This document shows, piece by piece, positions 26,613 through 36,222 of a stretch of DNA of 64,000 bases. Numbering within the stretch: the first letter of the stretch is position 1; each line of letters opens with the position of its first letter. The position numbers and the translations under genes were made by a program. The DNA is from Novosphingobium sp. 28-62-57 (GTDB lineage: Bacteria; Pseudomonadota; Alphaproteobacteria; Sphingomonadales; Sphingomonadaceae), in the NCBI GenBank assembly GCA_002256985.1, contig NCGO01000009.1:124001-188000 (forward strand), read 5' to 3'. Under the pieces are notes generated by a model, which saw only the letters and a list, made by a program, of their open reading frames with translations, was not told the DNA's origin and did no database searches.

Positions 26613-27245
26613 ATGGGCTTGAAGACACTCTGGAACGCGCACGTCGTACCGCGCATGATCAAATGCGCCTGTGGAGCGCCCGGCATTGCCGAACTGCGCG
26701 GCGGCATCGTGCCGCAAGCCAAGGGACGCGTGTTCGAACTCGGCTGCGGCGGCGGGCTCAACCAGCCGTTCTATGATCCCGCCCGCGTCACCGCTTTTGC
26801 AGGGATCGATCCGTCAGGCAAACTGCTCGATTACGCGCGTGAAGCCGCTGCACTCAAGGGCTGGCAGGCCGATATCCGCGAGGGCATCGGTGAGCAAATC
26901 CCCTTTTCCGACAATAGCTTCGATACCGCCGTCTGCACTTATACGCTGTGCTCGGTCGATGATCCGGCCAAGGTCCTGTCCGAACTGCGCCGCATCCTTC
27001 GGCCCGGCGGCACGCTCCTGTTCCTCGAACATGGCCTTAGCGACGAGGGCGGCGTGGCCAGATGGCAGCGGCGGATCGAGCCCTTGTGGAAGCCGCTGAT
27101 GGGCGGCTGCCACCTGACCCGCGCCGTCACCGCGCCGGTCCGCGCAGCAGGCTTCCAGGTGGACCGCTCCGATCACAAATACATGGACGGCATGCCCAAA
27201 TGGGCCGCGTGGATGGAGTGGGGCGCCGCCGTCAAGCCTGCCTGA
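26613..27245 (+). CDS. Class I SAM-dependent methyltransferase
   Basis: 210 residues from the ATG at 26613, with GGGGGAAG just upstream; the ATG at 26601 has none. The SAM site is visible as VFELGCGGGLNQ, the acidic loop as GIDPSG, and the post-motifs as IPFSDNSFDTAVCTYTLCSV and LRPGGTLLFLEHG. The closing AGFQVDRSDHKYMDGMPK resembles the METTL7/Menaquinone-type small-molecule group. The substrate is unknown. A terminator shared with rne follows. Confidence 0.86.
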   Translation: MGLKTLWNAHVVPRMIKCACGAPGIAELRGGIVPQAKGRVFELGCGGGLNQPFYDPARVTAFAGIDPSGKLLDYAREAAALKGWQADIREGIGEQIPFSDNSFDTAVCTYTLCSVDDPAKVLSELRRILRPGGTLLFLEHGLSDEGGVARWQRRIEPLWKPLMGGCHLTRAVTAPVRAAGFQVDRSDHKYMDGMPKWAAWMEWGAAVKPA

Positions 27246-27257
27246 CTCACCAAAAGG

Positions 27258-27289
27258 AAAAGGCCCCGCCATCACTGACGGGGCCTTTT
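27258..27289. terminator. Bidirectional terminator between the methyltransferase and rne
   Basis: Eleven-base stem AAAAGGCCCCG with its complement and a ten-base loop. The A-run and T-run at its two ends let it work in both directions for these convergent genes. Confidence 0.88.
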
Positions 27290-27318
27290 GTCCTTTGCCG
27301 ACTGCCGACTACCGCAGG

Positions 27319-30203
27319 TCAGTCGCCAAACGTGCGCTGCCACCAGCCGCGGCGCGGTGCTGCCGGTTCGCCCGCATCGGCGGCAACGTCTGCCTCCGCT
27401 GCCGGAGCCTCAGCCGTCACCGCTTCTGCAGGAGCCGCTTCTGCCGCCACGGCATCAGCCTTCTTCTTGCGCACCCGCTTGGGCTTTTCCGCCACTGCTT
27501 CGGCAGGCGCTGCCTCGGCCGCAGGCGCATCTTCGGCAGGCGCTGGCGCTGCCACATCCGGCGCAACCTCGGCCAGTGCTTCGGCATCGGCCTTCTTCTT
27601 GCGCACCCGCTTGGGCTTGGCCGGAGCTTCAACTTCTGGCACCTCTGCGGCCACAACCGGTTCAGCCGCAACGGCTTCCTCGGCAACCGGCGCTTCTGCC
27701 ACAGCCGCATCGGCCTTCTTCTTGCGCACGCGCTTCGGCTTGACCGGAGCCTCTTCGGCTACCGGCGCAACCTCTGGCTCTGGCGCAGGCTCGGCATCAA
27801 CCGACACTGCCACATCAGCAGCTTCCGGCTCACCAGCATCGGCCTCTTCGCCTTCAGCCTGCTCACCCTCGGCCTGCTCAACGCCGCCTTCACCGTTTTC
27901 ACGACCGCCACGCTTGCGACGGCCACGGCGGCGGCGCTTGCGCGGCCCACGGTCGTTACCATCATCGGTCTCGTCGGTGTGAACGGCATCATTGGCTTCT
28001 GCTTCGCTGCCCTCGGCTTCATCGCCGGTGGCCGCAAAGTCGGCAGCTTCGCCTTCAACGCCTTCACCTTCATTGGTCTGAGCTTCGCCATTCTCGTCAC
28101 GCCGGTCACGGCTGCGGCCACGACGGCGCTTGCGGCGCTTTCGTCAGCGCCGCGCTCGGCATCTGCCTCACCGTCAGCGTCATCGCCACCACGCTCACTG
28201 CGGCCTTCGCCGCCACGATTGCGGTTGCGGTTGCGATCGCGGTTGCCACGGCGTGGCTGCTCTTCGACTTCTTCTTCCTCGTCGAAGTCCTCCTCGACGA
28301 TATCGTCCTCTTCAGGCTCGATAATCGGTTCAAAGCGCGGCACGAACTCCGGCTTCGGCCCGCGCGAGGCGACGCGCATCTTCGCGCCTTCGTTCTCGCC
28401 TTCGGGGATCACTTCCACCGAAACGCCATAGCGTTCCTCGATTTCAGCCAGATCGGCGCGCTTGGCATTCAGCACATAGATCGCCGCTTCCTGGCTTGCA
28501 TAGAGCGACACCACGTTGCCCTTGCCCTTGGCGGCTTCGTCTTCGATCATGCGCAGCGCCGAAAGTCCGGCGGACGATGCGGTGCGCACCAGCCCCGAAC
28601 CATCGCAATGCGGGCAGGCGCGCGTCGTTGCTTCAAGCACGCCGGTGCGCAGCCGCTGGCGGCTCATTTCCATCAGGCCAAAGCCCGAAATGCGGCCCAC
28701 CTGAATGCGCGCACGGTCGTTCTTCAGCGCATCCTTCATCGCCTTTTCGACCTTGCGGACGTTCGATCCGTATTCCATGTCGATAAAGTCGATGACGACA
28801 AGGCCGGCCATGTCGCGCAGGCGCAACTGGCGGGCAATTTCGCGCGCAGCTTCAAGGTTGGTGGCAACGGCGGTCTGCTCGATGCCATGTTCCTTGGTGG
28901 AACGGCCCGAGTTGATGTCGATCGAAACCAGCGCTTCGGTCGGGTTGATGACCAGATAGCCGCCGCTCTTCAGCTGTACGACCGGATCGTACATCGCGGT
29001 CAGCTGGTCTTCTGCGCCATAGCGCTGGAACAGCGGCACCGGATCGGCATATTGCTTCACCCGCTTGGCGTGGCTCGGCATCAGCAGCTTCATGAAGTCC
29101 TTGGCGGCGCGGTAACCCTGCTCGCCTTCGACCACCACTTCTTCGATTTCGCGGTTATAGATGTCGCGGATCGCGCGCTTGATCAGGTCACTGTCCGAAT
29201 GGATCAGCGCTGGCGCCACCGATTTCATCGTGCGTTCGCGAATCTCGTCCCACAGGCGGGCAAGATAATCGAAGTCGCGCTTGATCTCGGGCTTGGTGCG
29301 CTGCAGCCCTGCGGTGCGCACGATGCACGACATCGAACGCGGCAGGTCCATCTCGGTCACGATGGATTTCAAACGCTTGCGGTCAGCAGACGAGCTGATC
29401 TTGCGGCTGATGCCGCCGCCATGGCTCGAATTGGGCATCAGCACGCAGTACCGGCCAGCAAGGCTGAGGTAGGTGGTCAGCGCTGCGCCCTTGTTCCCGC
29501 GCTCTTCCTTCACGACTTGCACCAGCAGCACCTGGCGGCGCTGGATCACGTCCTGAATCTTGTAGCGGCGGCGCAGCGCCATGCGCTTGGCGCGCAGTTC
29601 GTCGGCTTCCTTGCCCTGGGCGCGGCCACCCTGACGGCGACGACCCTGATTGCGGCCCCGGCGACGGTTGTCGCCCTCGGCACCACCTTCGCCGTCTTCG
29701 TCCGAACCTTCGCCTTCGTCGCGGCCTTCGCCTTCTTCGTCACCCTCGTGATCAAAGCCGTTTTCAACCACGCCGCCTTCGATCGTGGCGACCTGATCTT
29801 TTTCCGAAGTGTCGACTTCGGTTACGCCCTGATCGGAATCGTAACCATCGCCTTCATAACCATCATCGTCGTCATCGCCGTCTTCGGCGGCGCGCAATGC
29901 GGCTTCTTCCTCGGCGTGGGCTGCTTCTTCGGCCAGCAGCGCCTCACGGTCTTCCTTGGGGATCTGATAGTAATCAGGATGGATTTCGCTGAACGCCAGA
30001 AATCCGTGCCGATTGCCGCCAAAATCGACAAACGCCGCCTGCAGCGAAGGTTCTACACGGGTTACCTTGGCGAGGTAGATATTGCCTTTGATCTGCTTGT
30101 GATCAGCAGATTCAAAGTCGAATTCTTCAATCCGATTGCCCTTTAGCACCGCCACCCGGGTTTCTTCCTGGTGGCGCGCATCGATAAGCATGCGCGTGGT
30201 CAT
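27319..30203 (-). CDS. rne: Ribonuclease E/G (RNase E), apparent frameshift in the C-terminal tail
   Basis: Minus strand, ATG at 30203 with GGAG eight bases upstream; an open frame to 30287 lacks a site. An S1 domain (about residues 30-90) is interrupted by a long acidic and basic insert, as in other alphaproteobacteria. The catalytic core (VSIDINSGRST, GLVVIDFIDMEYGSNV) and the zinc link CPHCDGSG are intact. Near plus-strand bases 28139-28141 (TTT) the reading frame shifts: frame 0 turns into an implausible tail, while the minus-one frame continues with RRKRRRGRSRDRR and a family-like end (KPKRVRKKKA repeats, PRRGWWQRTFGD). Adding one base gives 961 residues. The lesion lies in the degradosome scaffold, not in the catalytic half. 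It may be a sequencing error. Confidence 0.87.
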
Positions 30204-30843
30204 TACAAATTCTCCAGCCGCACCGTCGCCGGGTTGCCCCTGCGTTGCTGGCGCGGAATATTTGGGATGGACGAACGTCTTGGGCACGGATCACTCCGGC
30301 GCGCTGATCGTTCGCAAATGCGGGTTTGCCGGATCGGAGCGTTGCGGCGCGCAGCGTGAACGCTGCCTTGCCCTGTCGCTCGCCGCCCGGCGGCGGTTGG
30401 TTTGTGTCTGCAGTGAAGATAACTCGCGGCGAAATGCGCGCGCCGTTGTGCGTGCATGCCGCAACCGCCCCTGTGGGGCAGTCTGGCAGGAACGAAACAC
30501 GGCTCATCATCACGGCATCAACCTTGTCGCGTGAAAGAGTCTGGCCTGCGCTTCACAATTGTGCGCCTGTCGGCTTGCGGGCTCGTGCTCTTCCACGTTG
30601 GCGGGGCTTGTGCCAGCGGGCTTTTCCTCGCCCACCGCGGCGCAAGTGTGCGCTTTTTTGCGGTATCAGCGTGAAATGCGCCGGTGCTGGCTCGCTCCGG
30701 TATGCAGGTGCTAGCACCCCATTTGCAAAGCGGCAATTAAAAGAATGTCACCAAGTATTCGTTAACGTGTCAGGTATTTGTTAACCAAACGGGCCATTTC
30801 CTGCTGGACCGGGCGGGCAAGGGCAGGGCATAGGCATCGCCGG
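30204..30843. other. 640-base divergent region between rne and the amidase gene
   Basis: No convincing gene. On the minus strand it would be the long rne leader, a place where RNase E autoregulates in other bacteria. Visible items are a hairpin GCCCC-TGT-GGGGC (30467-30479), a perfect 12-base palindrome GGTGCTAGCACC (30707-30718), and two direct repeats GTATTYGTTAAC (30755-30766 and 30774-30785) before the amidase gene. Confidence 0.6.
30755..30785 (+). promoter_or_regulatory. Pair of GTATTYGTTAAC repeats upstream of the amidase gene
   Basis: Two copies of a 12-mer with one mismatch are spaced 19 bases start to start, about 60 bases before the amidase start. The TTAAC cores resemble half-sites of the cell-cycle regulator CtrA, which would suit a cell-wall gene, but the spacing is not the usual TTAA-N7-TTAA. 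Confidence 0.38.
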
Positions 30844-31767
30844 ATGGATGACAGGGGTCTCATTGCTGCGATTTTTGCTGCGCCAGTGCTCGCGGCGGCG
30901 GCAATGTGGGCGGCCTTTTCGACCGGCATTGCAAAAGTCGAACCGCGCTATGTCGTCCGGCTTGATCTGCCTGCAAGCGGCGGCAAGATCGGCCTTCCGA
31001 AAATCGAAGGCCCTGCCGATACCTCGCGCCCGCTGGTGGTGATCGATGCAGGCCACGGTGGCCATGATCCCGGTGCCAGCGGGGCCAAGGGAGAGCGGGA
31101 AAAGGATCTGACGCTGGCGCTGGCCAAGGCCTTGCGCGATCAATTGCTGGCCGATGGCCGGGTCCGCGTGGCCATGACGCGTGATACCGACACGTTTCTC
31201 GTGCTCGAAGAACGCTCGGACATTGCCCGCAGGCTGGGGGCCGATCTGTTCATCTCGGTCCATGCCGATGCGGCCCAAAGCCCGGCGGCGCGGGGAGCCA
31301 CGGTCTACACCCTGTCCGACAAAGCCTCTGACAGCGTGGCCGAGGCCATGGCGAGCCGCGAAAACCGCTCCAACACGATCAACGGGGTCTCGCTGGAGGA
31401 CAAGGACGCTGTCGTGTCATCGATTCTGGTCGACCTTTCGCGGCGCGAAATGCGCGGGCGCTCGATACGGTTCGGTGAACTGGTCGTGCGCGAATCCACA
31501 GGGAGACTGCGCTTCCACGCCACGCCCCAGCGTGAGGCGGCCTTTATTGTGCTGAAATCGCTCGATCTGCCCTCCGCGCTGATCGAAGCGGGCTATATCA
31601 GCAACGCAGAAGACGCGAGCGCGATGCGCGATCCAGCGTGGCGCAAGGACTTCGCCCGTGCGGTGGCCCAAGCGGCCGAGATATTCCTCGCAGAAAAGCT
31701 GGCGCCTGCAACAATCGAGTCACCTGCGGCTGAGCCATCGTTGGCACAACGTTCGGACCTGCCGTGA
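30844..31767 (+). CDS. N-acetylmuramoyl-L-alanine amidase (Amidase_3, AmiC-like)
   Basis: 307 residues from the ATG at 30844. A hydrophobic segment near residues 6-25 is a signal or anchor. The zinc site of the Amidase_3 family is visible in VVIDAGHGGHDPGASG, with E in GEREKDLTLALAKAL, a later histidine in ADLFISVHADAA and the catalytic glutamate in SALIEAGYISN. It cleaves the peptide from muramic acid in peptidoglycan, mostly at division. The order rne / amidase-mrcA-prfB is common in alphaproteobacteria. The ribosome site is weak. Confidence 0.9.
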   Translation: MDDRGLIAAIFAAPVLAAAAMWAAFSTGIAKVEPRYVVRLDLPASGGKIGLPKIEGPADTSRPLVVIDAGHGGHDPGASGAKGEREKDLTLALAKALRDQLLADGRVRVAMTRDTDTFLVLEERSDIARRLGADLFISVHADAAQSPAARGATVYTLSDKASDSVAEAMASRENRSNTINGVSLEDKDAVVSSILVDLSRREMRGRSIRFGELVVRESTGRLRFHATPQREAAFIVLKSLDLPSALIEAGYISNAEDASAMRDPAWRKDFARAVAQAAEIFLAEKLAPATIESPAAEPSLAQRSDLP

Positions 31768-31855
31768 TCGCCTGTGCCTGCAGATCCAATTTCCCTGATT
31801 TTGCGCAACAGGCACTGGCTTGCCCGCGCAGGGCCGTGCTAGAGGCGCTCTCGTA

Positions 31856-34390
31856 ATGGTCGAAGAAACGTCCCAGCCGTCACGCTACAAACTCCTGCGC
31901 GGGGATGGCTTTGCGCGTTTGCGGTCCGCTCCGGCATGGTATCGGGCCAAATGGCGCACCAGCCGCTGGTTCCGTCTTGCCAACTATCTGCTGGCCGCGT
32001 TTCTGGTTGCATGGTTCGTGCTGTGGGTTGCGGTGATCCGTACGCTCCCTTCGGCAGACAGGTTGCTCACTTATCAGCCGCCGCTGCCCACGATGGTGCG
32101 CGGCAATGACGGTGAAATCGTGTCGAGCTATGCGCGCGAACGGCGCGTGCAGTTGCGGTTCGTCGATTTTCCCGAACCGATGATCAACGCGTTTCTGGCG
32201 GCTGAGGACAAGACATTTTGGACGCATGGCGGCATCGACATTTTCGGCCTTGCCGGTGCGGTGGCGGACTACGCGCTCAAATTCGGATCGGGCGAACGTG
32301 CGCGCGGTGGCTCCACGATCACGCAGCAAGTGGCCAAGAATATCCTGATTGGCGATGAATACTCGATTTCGCGCAAGCTCAAGGAAATGATCCTCGCGCG
32401 CCGGATCGAAGGCGTGCTGGACAAACAGCAGATCCTCGAACTCTACCTCAACGAAATCCCGCTTGGCCGCCAAAGCTTTGGCGTGCAGGCCGCTTCGCGC
32501 GCCTATTTTGACAAGGATGTGGGCGATCTGCTGCTGCATGAAGCCGCGTTCCTTGCGATCCTGCCCAAAGCGCCCGAACGCTATGGCCGCGCCAAGTATG
32601 AGCAGATGGCGCTTGATCGGCGCAACTATGTGCTTGATCAGATGGTCAAGAACGGTTGGGCCACGCCCCAACAAGCGGCCAGCGCTGCGGCCATGCCCTT
32701 GGGCCTCAAGCCGCGCCGCGCTGAAAACTACACCGCCGATGCCGGGTACTTCCTCGAAGAAGTGCGGCGGCAACTGATCGAGAAGTTTGGCGAAAAGGCC
32801 GAGAACGGCCCGAACAGCGTCTATGCAGGTGGTCTGTGGGTGCGTACCTCGCTTGACACGCAATTGCAGACCGCGGCGCAGAATTCGCTGCGGACTGCGC
32901 TCCTGCGGTATGCAGGTGGGCGGGGCTGGCATGGTCCGATTGCCAAGATCGATGTCGATGGGGATCGCTGGCAGACCGAACTGATCACCAGCAACATCTC
33001 CATCAAGTACCAGAACTGGCGGGTCGGCGTGCTGCTGTCGCGCTCCGGTTCTTCCGGGACGGTCGGCTTTTCCGATGGCAAGACCGCCGACGCAACAGGT
33101 CTCCCCGATGCGATCCGCCCGGGCGACATTACCGCCCTCGCGCCGGTCAACGCGGGAACTTATGCGGTGCGCACCGTCCCCGAGGTTTCGGGCGGCATGG
33201 TCGTGCAGAACCCGCAAAGCGGGCGGGTGCTGGCGATGCAGGGCGGCTTCGACGCGCGCCTCGGCTCCTTCAACCGCGCCACGCAGGCCAACCGGCAGCC
33301 GGGCTCCACGATCAAGCCCTTCGTCTATGCCACCGCGCTCGACAATGGCATGACGCCGGCATCGATGGTCGTCGATGGCACCTTCTGCGTCTATCAGGGC
33401 GCGGCGCTGGGCGAAAAGTGCTTCCGCAATTTCGGCAATGAAGGCGGCTCGGGCAGTCACACGATGCGCTGGGGCCTCGAACAATCGCGCAACCTGATGA
33501 CCGTGCGCGTCGCCAACGATGTCGGCATGGACAAGGTCGTCCGCACCATCGGCGCAGTCGGCATCGGCCAGTACGAACCGTACCTCTCGATGGCGCTGGG
33601 CGCGGGCGACACCACGGTGCTGCGCATGGTCAACGGCTACTCCGCCCTCGCCAACCAGGGCCGCCAGCACGCGCCGACGCTGATCGACTATGTGCAGGAC
33701 CGCAACGGCAAAGTGATCCTGCGGGCCGACAACCGCCGCTGCGATGGCTGTTCGATGCCGCAGTGGGACGGCAAGCCGATGCCGCGCTTTGCCCCCGGCG
33801 GCAAACAGGTCATGGACCCGCGCACAGCCTATCAGGTCGTCCACATGCTCGAAGGCGTGGTGGTGCGCGGGACGGCGGTGACGCTGCGCGATCTCAACCT
33901 GCCGCTGTTCGGCAAGACGGGGACCACATCTGGCCCCACCAACGTGTGGTTCGTCGGAGGATCGCCCGATATCGTAGCGGGGGTCTATATCGGCTATGAC
34001 CAGCCCCGCAGCCTCGGCGGATATGCGCAGGGTGGGCGGATTGCGGCGCCGGTGTTCAAGCAGTTTGTTCTCGAAACACAAACGCGGTGGAAGGATATTC
34101 CGTTCCGGGTGCCCGAGGGGGTGCGGATGGTGAAGATTGACCGCGTTTCGGGCAAGCGGGTGTTTGGGGGGACGCCGGATAACGATGTGGCCAAGGCATC
34201 GGTGATCTGGGAGGCGTTCAAGCCGGATACTGAGCCACGGCGGACCGCACGCGCCGGAGAAATGACCGCAAAACAAGCGGTTATCGATGCCCTGCGCCGC
34301 GCCCGGGGTGCGCGTGGCCTGCCCGAGGGCGGGGGCGATGAAGCGCCGGTGGAGCAGGATTTCCTGGAGGAACAGGGCGGCATTTACTAA
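31856..34390 (+). CDS. mrcA: Penicillin-binding protein 1A (bifunctional peptidoglycan synthase)
   Basis: 844 residues from the ATG at 31856, with AGAGG ten bases upstream. A membrane helix lies near residues 40-65. The glycosyltransferase domain has E117 in AEDKTFW and GGSTITQQVAKN; a central OB-type part follows; the transpeptidase domain has the active serine S484 (STIK), SRN and K687-T-G. It polymerises and cross-links peptidoglycan at the inner membrane. It follows the amidase by 88 bases and precedes a peroxiredoxin. Confidence 0.95.
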   Translation: MVEETSQPSRYKLLRGDGFARLRSAPAWYRAKWRTSRWFRLANYLLAAFLVAWFVLWVAVIRTLPSADRLLTYQPPLPTMVRGNDGEIVSSYARERRVQLRFVDFPEPMINAFLAAEDKTFWTHGGIDIFGLAGAVADYALKFGSGERARGGSTITQQVAKNILIGDEYSISRKLKEMILARRIEGVLDKQQILELYLNEIPLGRQSFGVQAASRAYFDKDVGDLLLHEAAFLAILPKAPERYGRAKYEQMALDRRNYVLDQMVKNGWATPQQAASAAAMPLGLKPRRAENYTADAGYFLEEVRRQLIEKFGEKAENGPNSVYAGGLWVRTSLDTQLQTAAQNSLRTALLRYAGGRGWHGPIAKIDVDGDRWQTELITSNISIKYQNWRVGVLLSRSGSSGTVGFSDGKTADATGLPDAIRPGDITALAPVNAGTYAVRTVPEVSGGMVVQNPQSGRVLAMQGGFDARLGSFNRATQANRQPGSTIKPFVYATALDNGMTPASMVVDGTFCVYQGAALGEKCFRNFGNEGGSGSHTMRWGLEQSRNLMTVRVANDVGMDKVVRTIGAVGIGQYEPYLSMALGAGDTTVLRMVNGYSALANQGRQHAPTLIDYVQDRNGKVILRADNRRCDGCSMPQWDGKPMPRFAPGGKQVMDPRTAYQVVHMLEGVVVRGTAVTLRDLNLPLFGKTGTTSGPTNVWFVGGSPDIVAGVYIGYDQPRSLGGYAQGGRIAAPVFKQFVLETQTRWKDIPFRVPEGVRMVKIDRVSGKRVFGGTPDNDVAKASVIWEAFKPDTEPRRTARAGEMTAKQAVIDALRRARGARGLPEGGGDEAPVEQDFLEEQGGIY

Positions 34391-34465
34391 GCGCTTTGCC
34401 CCCCAACATTGCCTGCCCACAAAGGCATTGGCGCGCCGGACAGGTGTCTGGTATTCGGCAAACCC

Positions 34466-35005
34466 ATGAACAAGCCCCTGATCGCCGCTGCCGCTGCAGC
34501 CATCGCCCTGTTTTCCGCCCCGGCTTCGGCTGAACTTGCCAGCGGGGCTTCGGCACCGGTGTTTGAGGCCAAGGGCGCGCTGGCGGGCAAGCCGTTCTCG
34601 TTCTCGCTGGCCAGTGCGCTGAAGAAGGGGCCGGTCGTGCTCTACTTCTACCCCAAGGCCTTCACCAGCGGCTGCACGCTGGAGGCACACGCCTTTGCCG
34701 AGGCGAGCGACCAGTTCAAGGCCGCAGGGGCCACCGTAGTGGGCATGTCGAACGATGACATCGCCACGCTGCAGAAGTTTTCGACCGAAGCCTGCCGCGA
34801 CAAGTTCGCCGTGGCTGCCGCAACGCCGCAAGTGATCAAGGCCTATGACGTGGCGCTGAAGGCCGCAGGTATTTCGACCGGACTGACCAAGCGCACCAGC
34901 TATGTGATTGGACAGAATGGCAAGATCGTGATGGTCCATTCCAACATGGATTACCGCGACCATGTGAAGCTGACGCTGGCCGCCGTGCGCAAGCTGAAGG
35001 GCTGA
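34466..35005 (+). CDS. Exported peroxiredoxin (BCP/PrxQ-like)
   Basis: 179 residues from the ATG at 34466. A signal peptide (residues 1-22, ending APASA) places it in the periplasm, which is unusual for this group. The catalytic stretch YFYPKAFTSGCTLEAHAF has the peroxidatic cysteine; a second cysteine in TEACRDKF may be the resolving one. GQNGKIVMVHSNMDYRDHV matches the Prx C-terminal part. It would reduce peroxides outside the cytosol. It is inserted between mrcA and prfB, which are often closer neighbours. Confidence 0.88.
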   Translation: MNKPLIAAAAAAIALFSAPASAELASGASAPVFEAKGALAGKPFSFSLASALKKGPVVLYFYPKAFTSGCTLEAHAFAEASDQFKAAGATVVGMSNDDIATLQKFSTEACRDKFAVAAATPQVIKAYDVALKAAGISTGLTKRTSYVIGQNGKIVMVHSNMDYRDHVKLTLAAVRKLKG

Positions 35006-35094
35006 CCGGAACCGCATTTCACGCTTGGGCTTTACATGCCTGTCTGCTTCGCTAAGCGGCGCAGTTCGTTTTGCGTTTGACCGGAGTGTTTTCC

Positions 35095-36222
35095 ATGCGT
35101 GCCGAAGGGCAGGCCCATATTGACCGCATCAATGCCGCACTGGCGCTGGTGCGCAAGTTCCTCGACTGGGACCGCGCCGTGCGCCGTCTGGACGAGTTGA
35201 ACGCCCGCGTCGAAGATCCGAAGCTGTGGGACGATCCCAAGAAAGCCGAGGAAGTGATGCGCGAACGACGCAGGCTTGAGGCATCAATCGGCACGGTGAA
35301 CCAGATCGGGCAGGAAATGGCCGACGCGATCGAGTTTATCGAGCTAGGCGAGATGGAAGATGACGAGGCCACCGTGAACGAGGGCCTTGCCACACTGGCC
35401 GCGCTGGCCGAGCGGGCCGACAATGACAAGGTGCAGGCGCTGCTGGCGGGCGAGGCCGATGCCAACAACGCCTTTCTCGAAGTCCACGCCGGTGCCGGCG
35501 GCACCGAAAGCCAGGATTGGGCCGAAATGCTGCAGCGCATGTACACGCGCTGGGCCGAACGGCATGGATACAAGGTGGAACTGGTGGATTACCACGCCGG
35601 TGAAGCCGCCGGGATCAAGAGCGCGACGCTGCTGATCAAGGGCGAGAACGCCTATGGCTATGCCAAGACCGAAAGCGGCGTGCACCGTCTGGTGCGGATC
35701 AGCCCTTATGACAGCTCGGCACGGCGGCACACCTCGTTCAGCTCGGTCTGGGTCTACCCGGAAATCGATGACAACATCGAGGTGGAGATCAATCCTTCGG
35801 ACCTGAAGATTGATACCTATCGCGCATCGGGCGCAGGCGGGCAGCACGTGAACACCACCGATTCGGCGGTGCGCATTACCCACGTGCCGACCGGGATCAT
35901 CGTGGCGAGCCAGAATGACCGCAGCCAGCACAAGAACCGCGCAACCGCGATGGGCATGCTGAAAGCGCGGATTTATGAAGCCGAACTGGCCAAGCGCGAA
36001 GCCGCGGCCAGCGGCGAATACCAGGCCAAGACCGAGATCGGCTGGGGACACCAGATCCGGTCCTACGTGTTGCAGCCCTATCAGCAGATCAAGGATCTGC
36101 GCACCGGGGTGGTATCGACCAATCCCAGCGAAGTGCTTGATGGCGCGCTTGATCCATTCATGGCCGCAGCCCTTTCCCAGAAGGTGACCGGCGAGAAGGT
36201 GACCGTGGAGGACGACGACTGA
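35095..36222 (+). CDS. prfB: Peptide chain release factor 2
   Basis: 375 residues from the ATG at 35095, after CCGGAG at 35081. The stop-codon-reading motif appears as S203-P-Y205 (SPF in E. coli) and the catalytic G248-G-Q250 is intact within YRASGAGGQHVN. It ends peptide synthesis at UGA and UAA. The frame is continuous, so the programmed +1 frameshift known in many prfB genes is absent. The stop overlaps the next gene by one base (TGATG). Confidence 0.97.
   Translation: MRAEGQAHIDRINAALALVRKFLDWDRAVRRLDELNARVEDPKLWDDPKKAEEVMRERRRLEASIGTVNQIGQEMADAIEFIELGEMEDDEATVNEGLATLAALAERADNDKVQALLAGEADANNAFLEVHAGAGGTESQDWAEMLQRMYTRWAERHGYKVELVDYHAGEAAGIKSATLLIKGENAYGYAKTESGVHRLVRISPYDSSARRHTSFSSVWVYPEIDDNIEVEINPSDLKIDTYRASGAGGQHVNTTDSAVRITHVPTGIIVASQNDRSQHKNRATAMGMLKARIYEAELAKREAAASGEYQAKTEIGWGHQIRSYVLQPYQQIKDLRTGVVSTNPSEVLDGALDPFMAAALSQKVTGEKVTVEDDD

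Noticed and set aside
25040-26761. A 573-codon minus-strand frame overlapping the amino-acid permease
   Set aside because: It is a different frame of the same strand as the permease, which has the 12-helix family pattern. The alternative product is rich in G, R and D without any fold signature.
28130-28145. Programmed minus-one frameshifting in rne
   Set aside because: No canonical slippery heptamer and no strong downstream structure could be seen at the site, so a deletion or sequencing error in the short A/T run is more likely.
28608-30146. A 512-codon plus-strand frame opposite rne
   Set aside because: Antisense to the conserved catalytic half of RNase E. No ribosome site or domain.
31880-35017. 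A 1045-codon open frame on the minus strand opposite mrcA and the peroxiredoxin
   Set aside because: It is the antisense shadow of genes with clear family motifs; its translation is low-complexity and rich in H, R, A and G, as expected from the complement of GC-rich codons.
35095-35250. Programmed +1 frameshift site in prfB
   Set aside because: The frame is continuous from the ATG at 35095 through the conserved N-terminal part, with no in-frame UGA.
35701-35709. SPY instead of SPF in release factor 2
   Set aside because: A conservative change that I believe is common in alphaproteobacterial RF2; not worth a finding.
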